Of a DNA stretch of 64,000 nucleotides, positions 1 through 8,935 are shown one piece after another. The translations under genes were made by a program, and so were the position numbers. The notes beneath the pieces were generated by a model. It did not search any database. It saw nothing but the letters and a program-made list of their open reading frames with translations, and was not told where the DNA came from. Origin of the DNA: Leucobacter chinensis (GTDB lineage: Bacteria > Actinomycetota > Actinomycetes > Actinomycetales > Microbacteriaceae). The DNA lies in the NCBI RefSeq assembly GCF_019049105.1, contig NZ_JAHQZR010000008.1, positions 1 through 64,000 on the forward strand. The letters run 5' to 3'. The stretch's first letter is position 1. Every line of letters begins with the position of its first letter.

Positions 1-434
1 CTTGGTGGTGGGGCGACGTCGTTGTTTACTGCTGCTGATCACACGGCTCAGGATGATCGTTCGCAGGATGCGAAGGCTGCGCTGAAGTTTGCCAAGGCCT
101 CGACAGGTCCGAAGTTGTCGGTGTCGCCGAATCTTGATTTGGATCCGTCGGGTGACACGGTAACGGTGAAGGGTGAGGGGTATAACCCTGAGCAGGGCAT
201 TTATGTGTTCTTGTGTGCTGATACCGAGTTGCCGACTGATTTGTTTACGCATGCGTTGGGCTGCACCGATGGTGCTGCGACGGTGGGTAATGCTCCTTGG
301 TCGAAGAATAAGTTCACCGCTGATGGTTCGTTTGAGTTTGAGATGAATGTGAAGCAGCTTGGTGGTGGGGCGACGTCGTTGTTTACTGCTGCTGATCACA
401 CGGCTCAGGATGATCGTTCGCAGGATGCGAAGGC
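1..434 (+). repeat. tandem 357-bp (119-codon) module repeat in the HtaA surface protein
   Basis: Bases 1-77 are identical to bases 358-434, a period of exactly 119 codons, so the first module visible is the tail of another copy of the same Ig-like unit. The near-perfect identity points to recent duplication or homogenisation. More copies may lie upstream of the window. Confidence 0.9.
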
Positions 435-2091
435 CACGCTGAAGTTTGCCGATGGATCGACTGAGCCCGAGGTTCCCGTCGGTCCGGAGATCCCCAAGCC
501 GGTTCAGGGCGGTTTGACCTGGGGCGTGAAAAAAGACTTCGTTGACTACATTGAGGGCCCTATCGCTAAGGGCTCAGTCAAGATGATCAAACCGGCCACC
601 CGCAAGGGCGATCAATTCAACTTCCCGCAGGTCGCGGGCGGTAAGTGGGATGAAAAATCGCTGACTGGCACCGCAAGCTACGGCGGTGCAGTTACCTTCT
701 ACGGTCACAAGGGTGCTCTGAACGTGACTCTTGCCAACCCTCAGGTTGTTGTTCAGAGTAAGAACGCTGCGGTGTTGAAGGCCGATTACGAGGGCAAGCG
801 GGTTGCGATCGGAAACGTAGACCTTGCAAGTGCTAAGGCCACGAAGGCGAAAGACGGAAGCGTTACCTGGAGCAACGCGCCAGTGAAACTACACAAAGAA
901 GGCGTGAACGTCTTTAGTCACGCTTTCGACGGCGAAAAGCCGACGACGTTCTACGATGAGGGTGAGGAGCTTTCGAAGCTCACCTTCACCGTCGGCTCGG
1001 CCTCTGATGAGAAGCCAATCGTGGTGCCTCCCAAGCCTTCGATCAAGAAGCCAACCCCGAAACCCCTTCCGAAGCCCGCTCCGCCAGCCGTCAGCCAGCA
1101 GAACGGTGCGGCCGCAGGTTCGCTGACCTGGGGCGTCTCGAGCCCGTTCGCTGCGTACGTGCAGGGCAAGATTGCTAAGGGCGGTATTTCGACCCAGGGT
1201 GTTGGCGGCGGTCAAGGCGGCTTTGTGTTCCCGCAAGCCGGTGGCGGTAGCTGGAACCCACAAACCCAAACTGGCTCGATTCAGTACTCGGGTGTCGTGC
1301 TCTTCACCGGGCACGGGGGACTGCTCTCAGAGCCGATCGCCAACCCGACGATTACCGTTCACAACGCTTCGAGCGCAACGCTCACCGCGAGTGGCCGCAC
1401 CTTCGGCCTCAACCTTGGTGCAGCCTCGAAGCAGGTTGGTCCGAACGGCGAGGTGACGTGGAGCGGCGTTCCGGTGAGTGGCGGTTTCACCTACGGATCA
1501 TATAGCCTCGGCGCCGATCCGCTCAGTTTTACGGTTGGCTCGGCCAGCACGGCATCGTACGGCGCGCAGACAGCCGGATCTCCGCAAGCAACCCGCGCGG
1601 TTCCTGAAGAGCCTCCGGCGACAACGGGCCTCGAGGTTCTCACAGATGCTAAGAAATTGCGCCCAGGCGCGACGATTGAGATTGAGGGGTCGGGCTTCGA
1701 GCCTGAAGAATTCGGCATCATGGTCGTGCTCTACTCAGACCCGATCGTGCTCGACACTGAGGCCAGCGCTGACAAGAACGGCGTGGTGCGATGGATCGGT
1801 AAGCTGCCCGAAGACATCGAACCGGGCAAACACACCTTGACCCTGCAGGGAAGCATCTCGGTTGGCACTGAGATCGAGATCTTGAAGCCAGAATCGAAAA
1901 AGCAGACGCTAGAGGTGAAGCGTGACGAGCAAGTTCAGGCTGCCGAAGCTCAGCCGCTCGCGGTGGCTGAGACCAACGCAGAGGGCCCGAACAATGCCTG
2001 GGTGTGGATCGGCGCCGTTGCTCTGCTCGTGGTCGCCGCGGGCGCTGTCACCTTGGTTGCTGCGCAGCGTCGTAAGGCGCAGCAGGCCTAA
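1..2091 (+). CDS. HtaA-domain surface haem-binding protein (5' end outside window)
   Basis: The frame is open from base 1, so the gene begins upstream and only its C-terminal 696 codons are here. It holds one full Ig-like module of 119 residues plus the end of a preceding copy, then two HtaA domains (nt about 514-1000 and 1117-1550, each beginning with a LTWGV motif and containing an F-x-GH-x-G segment), a proline/lysine linker between them, a further Ig-like segment (nt about 1620-1890), and a C-terminal membrane helix (nt about 1996-2060) followed by a basic tail. HtaA domains bind haem at the actinobacterial cell surface and pass it to an ABC importer, and hmuTUV genes lie just downstream. 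Codon use in the first 450 bases favours T-ending codons compared with the rest. Family assignment is firm; the true length is unknown. Confidence 0.88.
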   Translation, partial: LGGGATSLFTAADHTAQDDRSQDAKAALKFAKASTGPKLSVSPNLDLDPSGDTVTVKGEGYNPEQGIYVFLCADTELPTDLFTHALGCTDGAATVGNAPWSKNKFTADGSFEFEMNVKQLGGGATSLFTAADHTAQDDRSQDAKATLKFADGSTEPEVPVGPEIPKPVQGGLTWGVKKDFVDYIEGPIAKGSVKMIKPATRKGDQFNFPQVAGGKWDEKSLTGTASYGGAVTFYGHKGALNVTLANPQVVVQSKNAAVLKADYEGKRVAIGNVDLASAKATKAKDGSVTWSNAPVKLHKEGVNVFSHAFDGEKPTTFYDEGEELSKLTFTVGSASDEKPIVVPPKPSIKKPTPKPLPKPAPPAVSQQNGAAAGSLTWGVSSPFAAYVQGKIAKGGISTQGVGGGQGGFVFPQAGGGSWNPQTQTGSIQYSGVVLFTGHGGLLSEPIANPTITVHNASSATLTASGRTFGLNLGAASKQVGPNGEVTWSGVPVSGGFTYGSYSLGADPLSFTVGSASTASYGAQTAGSPQATRAVPEEPPATTGLEVLTDAKKLRPGATIEIEGSGFEPEEFGIMVVLYSDPIVLDTEASADKNGVVRWIGKLPEDIEPGKHTLTLQGSISVGTEIEILKPESKKQTLEVKRDEQVQAAEAQPLAVAETNAEGPNNAWVWIGAVALLVVAAGAVTLVAAQRRKAQQA

Positions 2092-2117
2092 TATGACAGA
2101 GACCTCACGTTAGGAAC

Positions 2118-3068
2118 ATGATGAAGAACCGTTTTGTTGAGAAACTCGTTGCGGCGGCTGGTTTCACCGCGCTCACGGGCGCGTTGTTGCTCGCGCCAGC
2201 CACTGCGCAGGCGGCCCCTGCCGAGGCGCGCCAGACCGAGCCGCGTCACACCGAGAGCCTCGCTGCGTGCGACATCACCGATGCGACGCTCAACTGGGGC
2301 ACGCTCGAACGGTGGCGTGCGTACATTCAGGGCAGCATTGCTCAGGGCTCGTGGTCTGAAGACGGTAACGTCGCCTACGAGCTGCCCGAGTTTCGGTGGA
2401 GCGAGGGCGAGGGCATCGTCGCTGTAACCGGTGAGGCGGGCAGCGTGAATTTTGAAGGGACGGTCGTGTTCGAGGGGCACGATGGGCTATTGAACGTGAC
2501 GCTCGGTAACCCGACGCTCGAGATCGTTGACCCGGCCGAGGCCTACCTGCTGCTCGATCTCTCGTCAACGAAGCAGAGCGGCGAGCCCGACATCGAGGTA
2601 AAACAGGAGCGGGCGGTCAAGCTCGACTTCAACGCCGCATCGGGCAAGGTTGAGGGCAATACTCTGACCTTCAACGCACTCGAAGGTCAGCTGACCGCCG
2701 AGGGTGCGGCCGCATTTGGTGGCTTTTACTCGGCTGGTGAGCAGGTCGACCCTGTGACCATCACGATGAGTACGGGTGACTCCGGCTGCTCATTCGTGGC
2801 CAGCGACGAAGAGCCTGTTCCGGCGCCGTTGCCCGAAGAAGAGGATGCGTCAGACCAGCAAGCACCGGTCGACGAGGGCAGCGATGCTACCGAGAATGAG
2901 GCTGACTTTCCGTGGTTGCCCGTGGTCATCGGCGGTGTCGCGCTGCTCGTGATTCTTGGCGCTGGCATCATGCTGTTCACCGGCCGCAAGAAAACCGAGC
3001 CGAGTGCGTCAGAGCCCGAGGGCGACTCCGACGATGCTGAGACATATCAGGGTCACGGCAACGAGTAA
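2118..3068 (+). CDS. secreted membrane-anchored HtaA-domain protein
   Basis: A 316-residue protein with a classical signal peptide (basic start, hydrophobic core, cleavage near ATAQA at about residue 32), one HtaA domain (residues about 55-215, with TLNWGTLERWRAYIQG and FEGHDGLL motifs), an acidic low-complexity linker, a transmembrane helix (about residues 265-290) and a short charged cytoplasmic tail. It starts 26 bases after the larger HtaA gene, so the two are probably co-transcribed. By analogy with corynebacterial HtaB/HtaC it probably relays haem from the larger surface protein to HmuT. An AGGA motif lies before two adjacent ATG codons, so the start could be 2118 or 2121. Confidence 0.86.
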   Translation: MMKNRFVEKLVAAAGFTALTGALLLAPATAQAAPAEARQTEPRHTESLAACDITDATLNWGTLERWRAYIQGSIAQGSWSEDGNVAYELPEFRWSEGEGIVAVTGEAGSVNFEGTVVFEGHDGLLNVTLGNPTLEIVDPAEAYLLLDLSSTKQSGEPDIEVKQERAVKLDFNAASGKVEGNTLTFNALEGQLTAEGAAAFGGFYSAGEQVDPVTITMSTGDSGCSFVASDEEPVPAPLPEEEDASDQQAPVDEGSDATENEADFPWLPVVIGGVALLVILGAGIMLFTGRKKTEPSASEPEGDSDDAETYQGHGNE

Positions 3069-3076
3069 TTCCTTGC

Positions 3077-3110
3077 GCGCGGGGGCCTACGGGCCTCCGC
3101 GCTTTACTTT
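3077..3110. terminator. bidirectional terminator between convergent htaA-type gene and hmuV
   Basis: A GC-rich hairpin (arms of about 11-12 bp with one mismatch around a TAC loop, 3077-3102) is followed by a broken T-run. It lies in the 49-base gap between two convergent genes and could serve both. Confidence 0.6.
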
Positions 3111-3117
3111 GCCCGGC

Positions 3118-3936
3118 CTAGGCTTCGCGACGGGGCAGTACGATGCCGCGCCCGGTCACCGGGTGGCGAATGACCTCAACCGGGGTCTCATACACTTCGG
3201 TGAGGAGCGACTCGGTCAGCACCGTCTCGGGACTGCCACAGGTGACCAGCTTGCCAGACGAGAGCAGAGCAATACGGTCGGCGAATGAGGCCGCGAGGTT
3301 CAGGTCGTGTACCACGATGAGCACGGCATCGCCAGCATCTGCCCGCTGGCGCACGAGCTGAAGTAGCTCTTCTTGGTGACCGAGGTCAAGGGCCGCGGTT
3401 GGCTCGTCGAGCATGAGTGCCCCGGTGCGGCCAGCGATGACCCTGGCGAAGGCGGTTCGAGCACGCTCGCCACCTGAGAGCGTTGGTACGCGGCGATTGC
3501 CGAGGTGTCGAATATTTGCCGCCTCGATCGCCCAGGAAATAGCCTCGGGATCTTCGTCTTCGAGCGGTGTGCGTCGCCAGGGCGCCCGGCCCATTTCGAC
3601 GACCTGGTGCACGGTAAACGGAAAGAGTACCTGGTTGTCTTGTAAGAGCACGCTGCGACGGCGTGAGAGCTCGCGCAGGTTCCACTGGGTGAGCGGTTGC
3701 CCGGTAAAGCGCACTTCACCGCCGTCGGGAGGCAGATCGCCAGAGAGGGCGGCCATGAGCGTTGACTTTCCGGCTCCGTTAGGGCCGAGTAGCGCGAGAA
3801 TTTCGCCGGCTCTCAGCTCAATCGAAACCTCGTCGAGCAGTTTTCGACCGCCGCGCTCGACGGTGATATCGACAGCCTCGAACACGGGGGTTCCCGCCGG
3901 CTGAGGCATCGGTGCGATGAAGTGTTTCGCGTTCAT
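3118..3936 (-). CDS. hmuV: haem ABC transporter ATP-binding protein HmuV
   Basis: A 272-residue ATPase of the FecE/HmuV type that powers haem import. It carries Walker A (GPNGAGKST, about residues 51-59), the ABC signature LSGGE (153-157), and Walker B with DEPTAALD (about 173-184). I chose the ATG at 3936, which lies two bases after the stop of hmuU, because the conserved domain begins a few residues later; a longer reading from 4110 would run far into hmuU. It is transcribed with hmuU from the iron-box promoter region near 5075. The call is firm from motifs and neighbours; the substrate could in principle be a siderophore, but the HtaA neighbours favour haem. Confidence 0.92.
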   Translation of the reverse strand: MNAKHFIAPMPQPAGTPVFEAVDITVERGGRKLLDEVSIELRAGEILALLGPNGAGKSTLMAALSGDLPPDGGEVRFTGQPLTQWNLRELSRRRSVLLQDNQVLFPFTVHQVVEMGRAPWRRTPLEDEDPEAISWAIEAANIRHLGNRRVPTLSGGERARTAFARVIAGRTGALMLDEPTAALDLGHQEELLQLVRQRADAGDAVLIVVHDLNLAASFADRIALLSSGKLVTCGSPETVLTESLLTEVYETPVEVIRHPVTGRGIVLPRREA

Positions 3937-3938
3937 GA

Positions 3939-5003
3939 TTAGCCCCAGCCTCCCGAGCGCTTGCGTGTCGTGCGCAGCAGCCAGAAGAAGAATGGGCCGC
4001 CAACGAGGCCGGTGAGCATGCCGATCGGCAGGTCGGCCATCGGTACGACGGTTCGAGCGGCAAGGTCGGCGAGGGTCATGAGAATTGCGCCACCGAGCAT
4101 CGACGCCCACACGAGCGGGCGGTGCGCGGGGCCCAAGATCATGCGCATGAGGTGCGGCACGACAAGGCCAACGAACGAGATCACGCCGGCGAACGCGACC
4201 GAGACGCCAACGAGCAACGCGACGAGCACGATGACGCCGACTCGCAGCATTTCGACGTTCACACCGAGGTGCCTTGCGTTTCGCTCGCCGAGCGCGAGCA
4301 GGTCAAGCTTGTGCGCGATGAGCAGCGCAACGACGATGCCGGCGAAGATCACGGGAGCGACGACGCTCACCTGGTCCCAGCGGCTGCCCGAAAGTGAGCC
4401 GAGCTGCCAGAACACGATCTCTTCGCGCGACTGCGTGTCACCGAGAAAAGTGAGTAGGGCGATGCCCGCACCAGCGACGGCGTTGACGGCAATACCGGTG
4501 AGCACAAGGGTGACGACCTCGGTTTTGCCTTCAGAACGGCTCATTGAATAGACGAGGAAGGTGGCCGCGAGGCCCGCCAGAAATGCGAATACCGCAGTGC
4601 TCCAGCTGCCAAAAGCGGTGAAGCCAAACACGATCGAGATGCCTGCGCCGAGAGCTGCTCCCGACGAAATGCCGATGACCCCGGGCTCTGCGAGCGGGTT
4701 GCCAAAGACTGCCTGCATCAGCAGGCCCGATACGGCGAGGCCTGCGCCAACGAGCGCGGCCATGGCAACGCGAGGAAAGCGGATCGCCCAGAGCGTCTCA
4801 TCGGCCATCGGCGTCGTAGGGTCAGCAAACCAGTCGAGCCCGACTTTGCTGAAGAGCGACCCGAGTACCTCAGAAGGGGGAATGGGGAGCTGGCCCACAC
4901 CCGCCGAGACGAGAAGGGTGATGATGAGTACCGCCCAGAGCATGACAAAAAGAAGCGTCGATACGGCCCTGTGGCCACGCATTGAAGCTGTCTGATCTTG
5001 CAT
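3939..5003 (-). CDS. hmuU: haem ABC transporter permease HmuU (FecCD family)
   Basis: A polytopic FecCD-family permease of about 354 residues with roughly nine to ten hydrophobic helices. The family's GISSGAALGAG and FVGLVVPHLMRM segments are present; the latter is the coupling region that contacts the ATPase. It forms the channel for haem import with HmuV and receives ligand from HmuT. I picked ATG 5003; GTG 5060 is in frame but lies only a few bases from the iron box and a TAAGAT hexamer, leaving no room for a transcript start, and ATG 4982 is also possible. No clear ribosome-binding site precedes any of them. Confidence 0.88.
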   Translation of the reverse strand: MQDQTASMRGHRAVSTLLFVMLWAVLIITLLVSAGVGQLPIPPSEVLGSLFSKVGLDWFADPTTPMADETLWAIRFPRVAMAALVGAGLAVSGLLMQAVFGNPLAEPGVIGISSGAALGAGISIVFGFTAFGSWSTAVFAFLAGLAATFLVYSMSRSEGKTEVVTLVLTGIAVNAVAGAGIALLTFLGDTQSREEIVFWQLGSLSGSRWDQVSVVAPVIFAGIVVALLIAHKLDLLALGERNARHLGVNVEMLRVGVIVLVALLVGVSVAFAGVISFVGLVVPHLMRMILGPAHRPLVWASMLGGAILMTLADLAARTVVPMADLPIGMLTGLVGGPFFFWLLRTTRKRSGGWG

Positions 5004-5066
5004 GTGGGTGCATGGGCTTTCTACGCTGTGGGGTCGCCAGGAAGCGAAAGTCTGGCACACAGTATC

Positions 5067-5085
5067 TTAGGGTAGGCTAACTCCT
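5067..5085. promoter_or_regulatory. DtxR/IdeR-type iron box between hmuU and hmuT
   Basis: The 19 bases TTAGGGTAGGCTAACTCCT match the DtxR/IdeR consensus (TWAGGTTAGSCTAACCTWA) at 14 positions. The site sits between divergent hmuUV and hmuT and overlaps a TAAGAT hexamer for the minus strand (5069-5064) and a TAGGCT hexamer for the plus strand (5073-5078), so iron-loaded repressor would block both promoters at once. The box is visible; binding is inferred. Confidence 0.75.
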
Positions 5086-5140
5086 CGTACCTGTGTGAGT
5101 CTATCGACTCCCGTGCCGTTGAGGGGAGAAGCGCCGAGGA

Positions 5141-6271
5141 ATGAACAGAACACGACACAAACCGATTGTTCGTTCTGCAGCTCTGCTCATCGCGGTCTCG
5201 ATGCTCTTGACCGGCTGCCAGGCGGCGCAGTCTGGGAACACCGGTGGCGGCGATGCTCAAGTGGTCGAGCTGGCACCGCTCAGTGAACTCACCCCCGTTG
5301 GCGACCCTCGTGCGGTGACCGGCCCAACGCACGTACAGGTGGGTGGGCCCTCGTTCGAGACCCCGAGCGAAGCGGCTGAGCCCGACCTCCCAGCGACGGT
5401 CCTCTCGAAAGACCTCGACGGTAAAACCCCAGAAGTCACCGTCACCGATACCTCGCGCATCATCGCGCTCTCGATTACCGGGACGCTCGCCGATTACGTC
5501 GTGGCCCTTGGCCTCGGCGATAATCTCGTGGGTAAAGACACCGCGACGAGCGCTCCGGGAACCGAAGACCTCCCGCTCGTGACGGGCTCTGGCCACGTGG
5601 TTAACGTCGAAGGTGTGCTCGGGCTGGAGCCCACGCTTGTACTGACCGATGGTTCGCTTGGCCCCGATGACGTCGTGCGTATCCAACTCCGCCAGGCTGG
5701 CGTTGAGGTTGTTGCGGTCGATCGTATTACTGACTTTGAGTCGAGCTACCAAGCTGCCCGTGATGTCGGCGCTGCCCTCGGGCTCGCCGAGTCGGGAGAA
5801 CAACTGGCCGCCGCCATTGAGTCTTCAATTAACGACAAGATCGTCGAGATTGAAGAGACAGTGAAGCCCGCTGACGTCGAGCGTTTGCCGCGGGTCGTCT
5901 TTTTATACTTACGCGGATCAAAGGTTTACTACATGTTCGGTGAAGGCAGCGGCATCGATACGCTACTGAATGCTGTCGGTGCAGTTGATATCGCGACGGA
6001 GCAAGGCTGGAAGGGAGAAAAACAGGTTACTCCCGAGGCGCTGGTGGCGATGGATCCTGACGCGATACTCGTCATGTCGAAGGGGCTCGAGTCGGTTGGC
6101 GGGGTTGACTCGCTTATCGCCGACCTTTCAGGGGTCGCGCAGACGAAAGCCGGCAAGAACCGGCGCATCATTGATGTTGACGACACGCTCGTGCTCGCGG
6201 GAGGTACACGAACAGCTGACGTGCTTGACGGCCTTGCCCGCGCGCTGTACGCGCCAGACTCTCTTCAGTAG
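5141..6271 (+). CDS. hmuT: haem-binding lipoprotein HmuT (ABC substrate-binding protein)
   Basis: A 376-residue lipoprotein with a basic N-terminus, hydrophobic stretch and lipobox LLTGC (Cys26), followed by a Peripla_BP_2 fold. His152 (in TGSGHVVN) and Tyr263/Tyr264 (in KVYYMFGEGSG) fall where the HmuT family places its axial haem ligands, which supports haem rather than siderophore binding. It is transcribed away from hmuUV under a shared iron box. A GAGG motif sits directly upstream of ATG 5141. Having the binding protein divergent from its permease and ATPase is unusual compared with the hmuTUV order in corynebacteria. Confidence 0.9.
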   Translation: MNRTRHKPIVRSAALLIAVSMLLTGCQAAQSGNTGGGDAQVVELAPLSELTPVGDPRAVTGPTHVQVGGPSFETPSEAAEPDLPATVLSKDLDGKTPEVTVTDTSRIIALSITGTLADYVVALGLGDNLVGKDTATSAPGTEDLPLVTGSGHVVNVEGVLGLEPTLVLTDGSLGPDDVVRIQLRQAGVEVVAVDRITDFESSYQAARDVGAALGLAESGEQLAAAIESSINDKIVEIEETVKPADVERLPRVVFLYLRGSKVYYMFGEGSGIDTLLNAVGAVDIATEQGWKGEKQVTPEALVAMDPDAILVMSKGLESVGGVDSLIADLSGVAQTKAGKNRRIIDVDDTLVLAGGTRTADVLDGLARALYAPDSLQ

Positions 6272-6321
6272 ACGTAGAGTACGCTTGGAATCTCAGGCAG
6301 TATGACCAAGGAAGCGATCCA

Positions 6322-6921
6322 GTGATCACGACACGGCCCCACGAAGAACAAACCGTCGCCCCAAAGCAGGGTGACCGCTTTGACGGCGTGAAGCGTACGT
6401 CTCGAGTTGGTGCGCACCGAGCTGTCGAACGTCCCGGCTCACCGGGTGCCTGGGTGCTTGTTTCAACACTCATCGCTCTGATTCTCACGGCAGTTGGCAT
6501 TCTGCTCTACACCCTTATTCCTTCGAGTGTCTCGTTCGTTGAACAGCTTGGCCCGGACGCTAAGGGGCCTGCCCCCGTTGTAGCCGAGATTGACCCCGAG
6601 ACGACCGTGGCTGTGCTCAACGGAACCGACATTGCCGATCTGGCCTTCGCTGTGGATACCGCGATTGGAGCCGAGGGGTGGGGAACCACAACGTTCGCGG
6701 GAAACGCTGAAGATCGTAACGTGAAAATTTCAGCCGTGTTCTACACGGACGAAGCGAGTGAGGGCCTCGCGAAAGGGCTCGGCGAAAAGCTTGGCGGCAT
6801 CTCGTATTACCAGAACCCGAGTTTCGTCACCGAGGGGAGCCAGCTTACGGTGCTTCTCGGCGCCGATTACAGTGGCCCAGGGCTTGAAGAGGCTAAGCAG
6901 TCAGCTAGCGAGGCTGAGTAG
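6322..6921 (+). CDS. LytR C-terminal-domain membrane protein
   Basis: A 199-residue protein with a cytoplasmic N-terminus, one membrane helix (about residues 47-70) and an extracellular LytR_C domain (about 90-185) that starts at the VAVLNGTDIADLA motif and ends in TVLLGADYSGPG. Such domains occur alone or at the end of LytR-CpsA-Psr cell-wall ligases; the catalytic LCP domain is absent, so this is a stand-alone accessory form with unknown partner. The start is GTG 6322, with an AAGGAAG ribosome-binding site seven bases upstream. Confidence 0.78.
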   Translation: MITTRPHEEQTVAPKQGDRFDGVKRTSRVGAHRAVERPGSPGAWVLVSTLIALILTAVGILLYTLIPSSVSFVEQLGPDAKGPAPVVAEIDPETTVAVLNGTDIADLAFAVDTAIGAEGWGTTTFAGNAEDRNVKISAVFYTDEASEGLAKGLGEKLGGISYYQNPSFVTEGSQLTVLLGADYSGPGLEEAKQSASEAE

Positions 6922-6943
6922 TCGCTGACCTCCACGCGATGCG

Positions 6944-6970
6944 CTTGCACTCTCAGGCGCAGAGTGCCAG
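6944..6970. promoter_or_regulatory. degenerate CIRCE-like operator overlapping the groEL2 promoter
   Basis: Half-sites CTTGCACTC and GAGTGCCAG with a nine-base spacer match the CIRCE half-sites at 7 of 9 positions each. It spans the promoter boxes and may be a second, weaker HrcA site. Confidence 0.5.
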
Positions 6971-6973
6971 AAT
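6945..6973 (+). promoter_or_regulatory. groEL2 promoter
   Basis: A TTGCAC -35 box (6945-6950) and a CAGAAT -10 box (6968-6973) are separated by 17 bases, upstream of groEL2. The promoter overlaps a degenerate CIRCE copy and immediately precedes the perfect one. Confidence 0.6.
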
Positions 6974-6977
6974 TGTT

Positions 6978-7004
6978 TTAGCACTCGACAACGCTGAGTG
7001 CTAA
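6978..7004. promoter_or_regulatory. CIRCE element (HrcA operator)
   Basis: This is a perfect CIRCE inverted repeat, TTAGCACTC, nine bases, GAGTGCTAA, lying at the expected transcription start of groEL2. HrcA bound here represses chaperonin expression until heat or unfolded protein titrates GroEL. Confidence 0.95.
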
Positions 7005-8708
<1,704 letters not shown>

Positions 8709-8733
8709 GCCCGAGCACTTTCGCACTATCCCG

Positions 8734-8766
8734 AGAGGGCCGTCTCTTCCGAGAGGCGGCCCTCTT
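8734..8766 (+). terminator. groL terminator
   Basis: A long GC-rich hairpin (AGAGGGCCG pairs with CGGCCCTCT, extended by CTC/GAG around a short loop) lies 26 bases after the groL stop. The T-run is short. Confidence 0.65.
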
Positions 8767-8806
8767 GTGGTTCCTGGGAACCCCGCAGAAATATTGCGCA
8801 TATGCC

Positions 8807-8834
8807 TTGCGTGGTTACGAAACGCCTGTAGAAT
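8807..8834 (+). promoter_or_regulatory. putative promoter of the giant surface protein gene
   Basis: TTGCGT (8807-8812) and TAGAAT (8829-8834) are spaced by 16 bases, about 100 bases upstream of the start of the DUF11 gene. This implies a 5' leader of roughly 95 bases. The match is reasonable but unproven. Confidence 0.4.
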
Positions 8835-8935
8835 ATTGTCGGGTTTAGTGCGGGGCCTCACCAGAGCGTTACAAGGGTTGAGCGCTCCGTCAGACAGGGT
8901 GTTTTCTCGCGCGTACAAACGTAGGGGAATGCTTT

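Noticed and set aside
3936-4110. Longer hmuV reading starting at 4110
   Set aside because: The extra residues overlap the hmuU coding end and lack similarity to ABC ATPases; the ATG at 3936 matches the family start.
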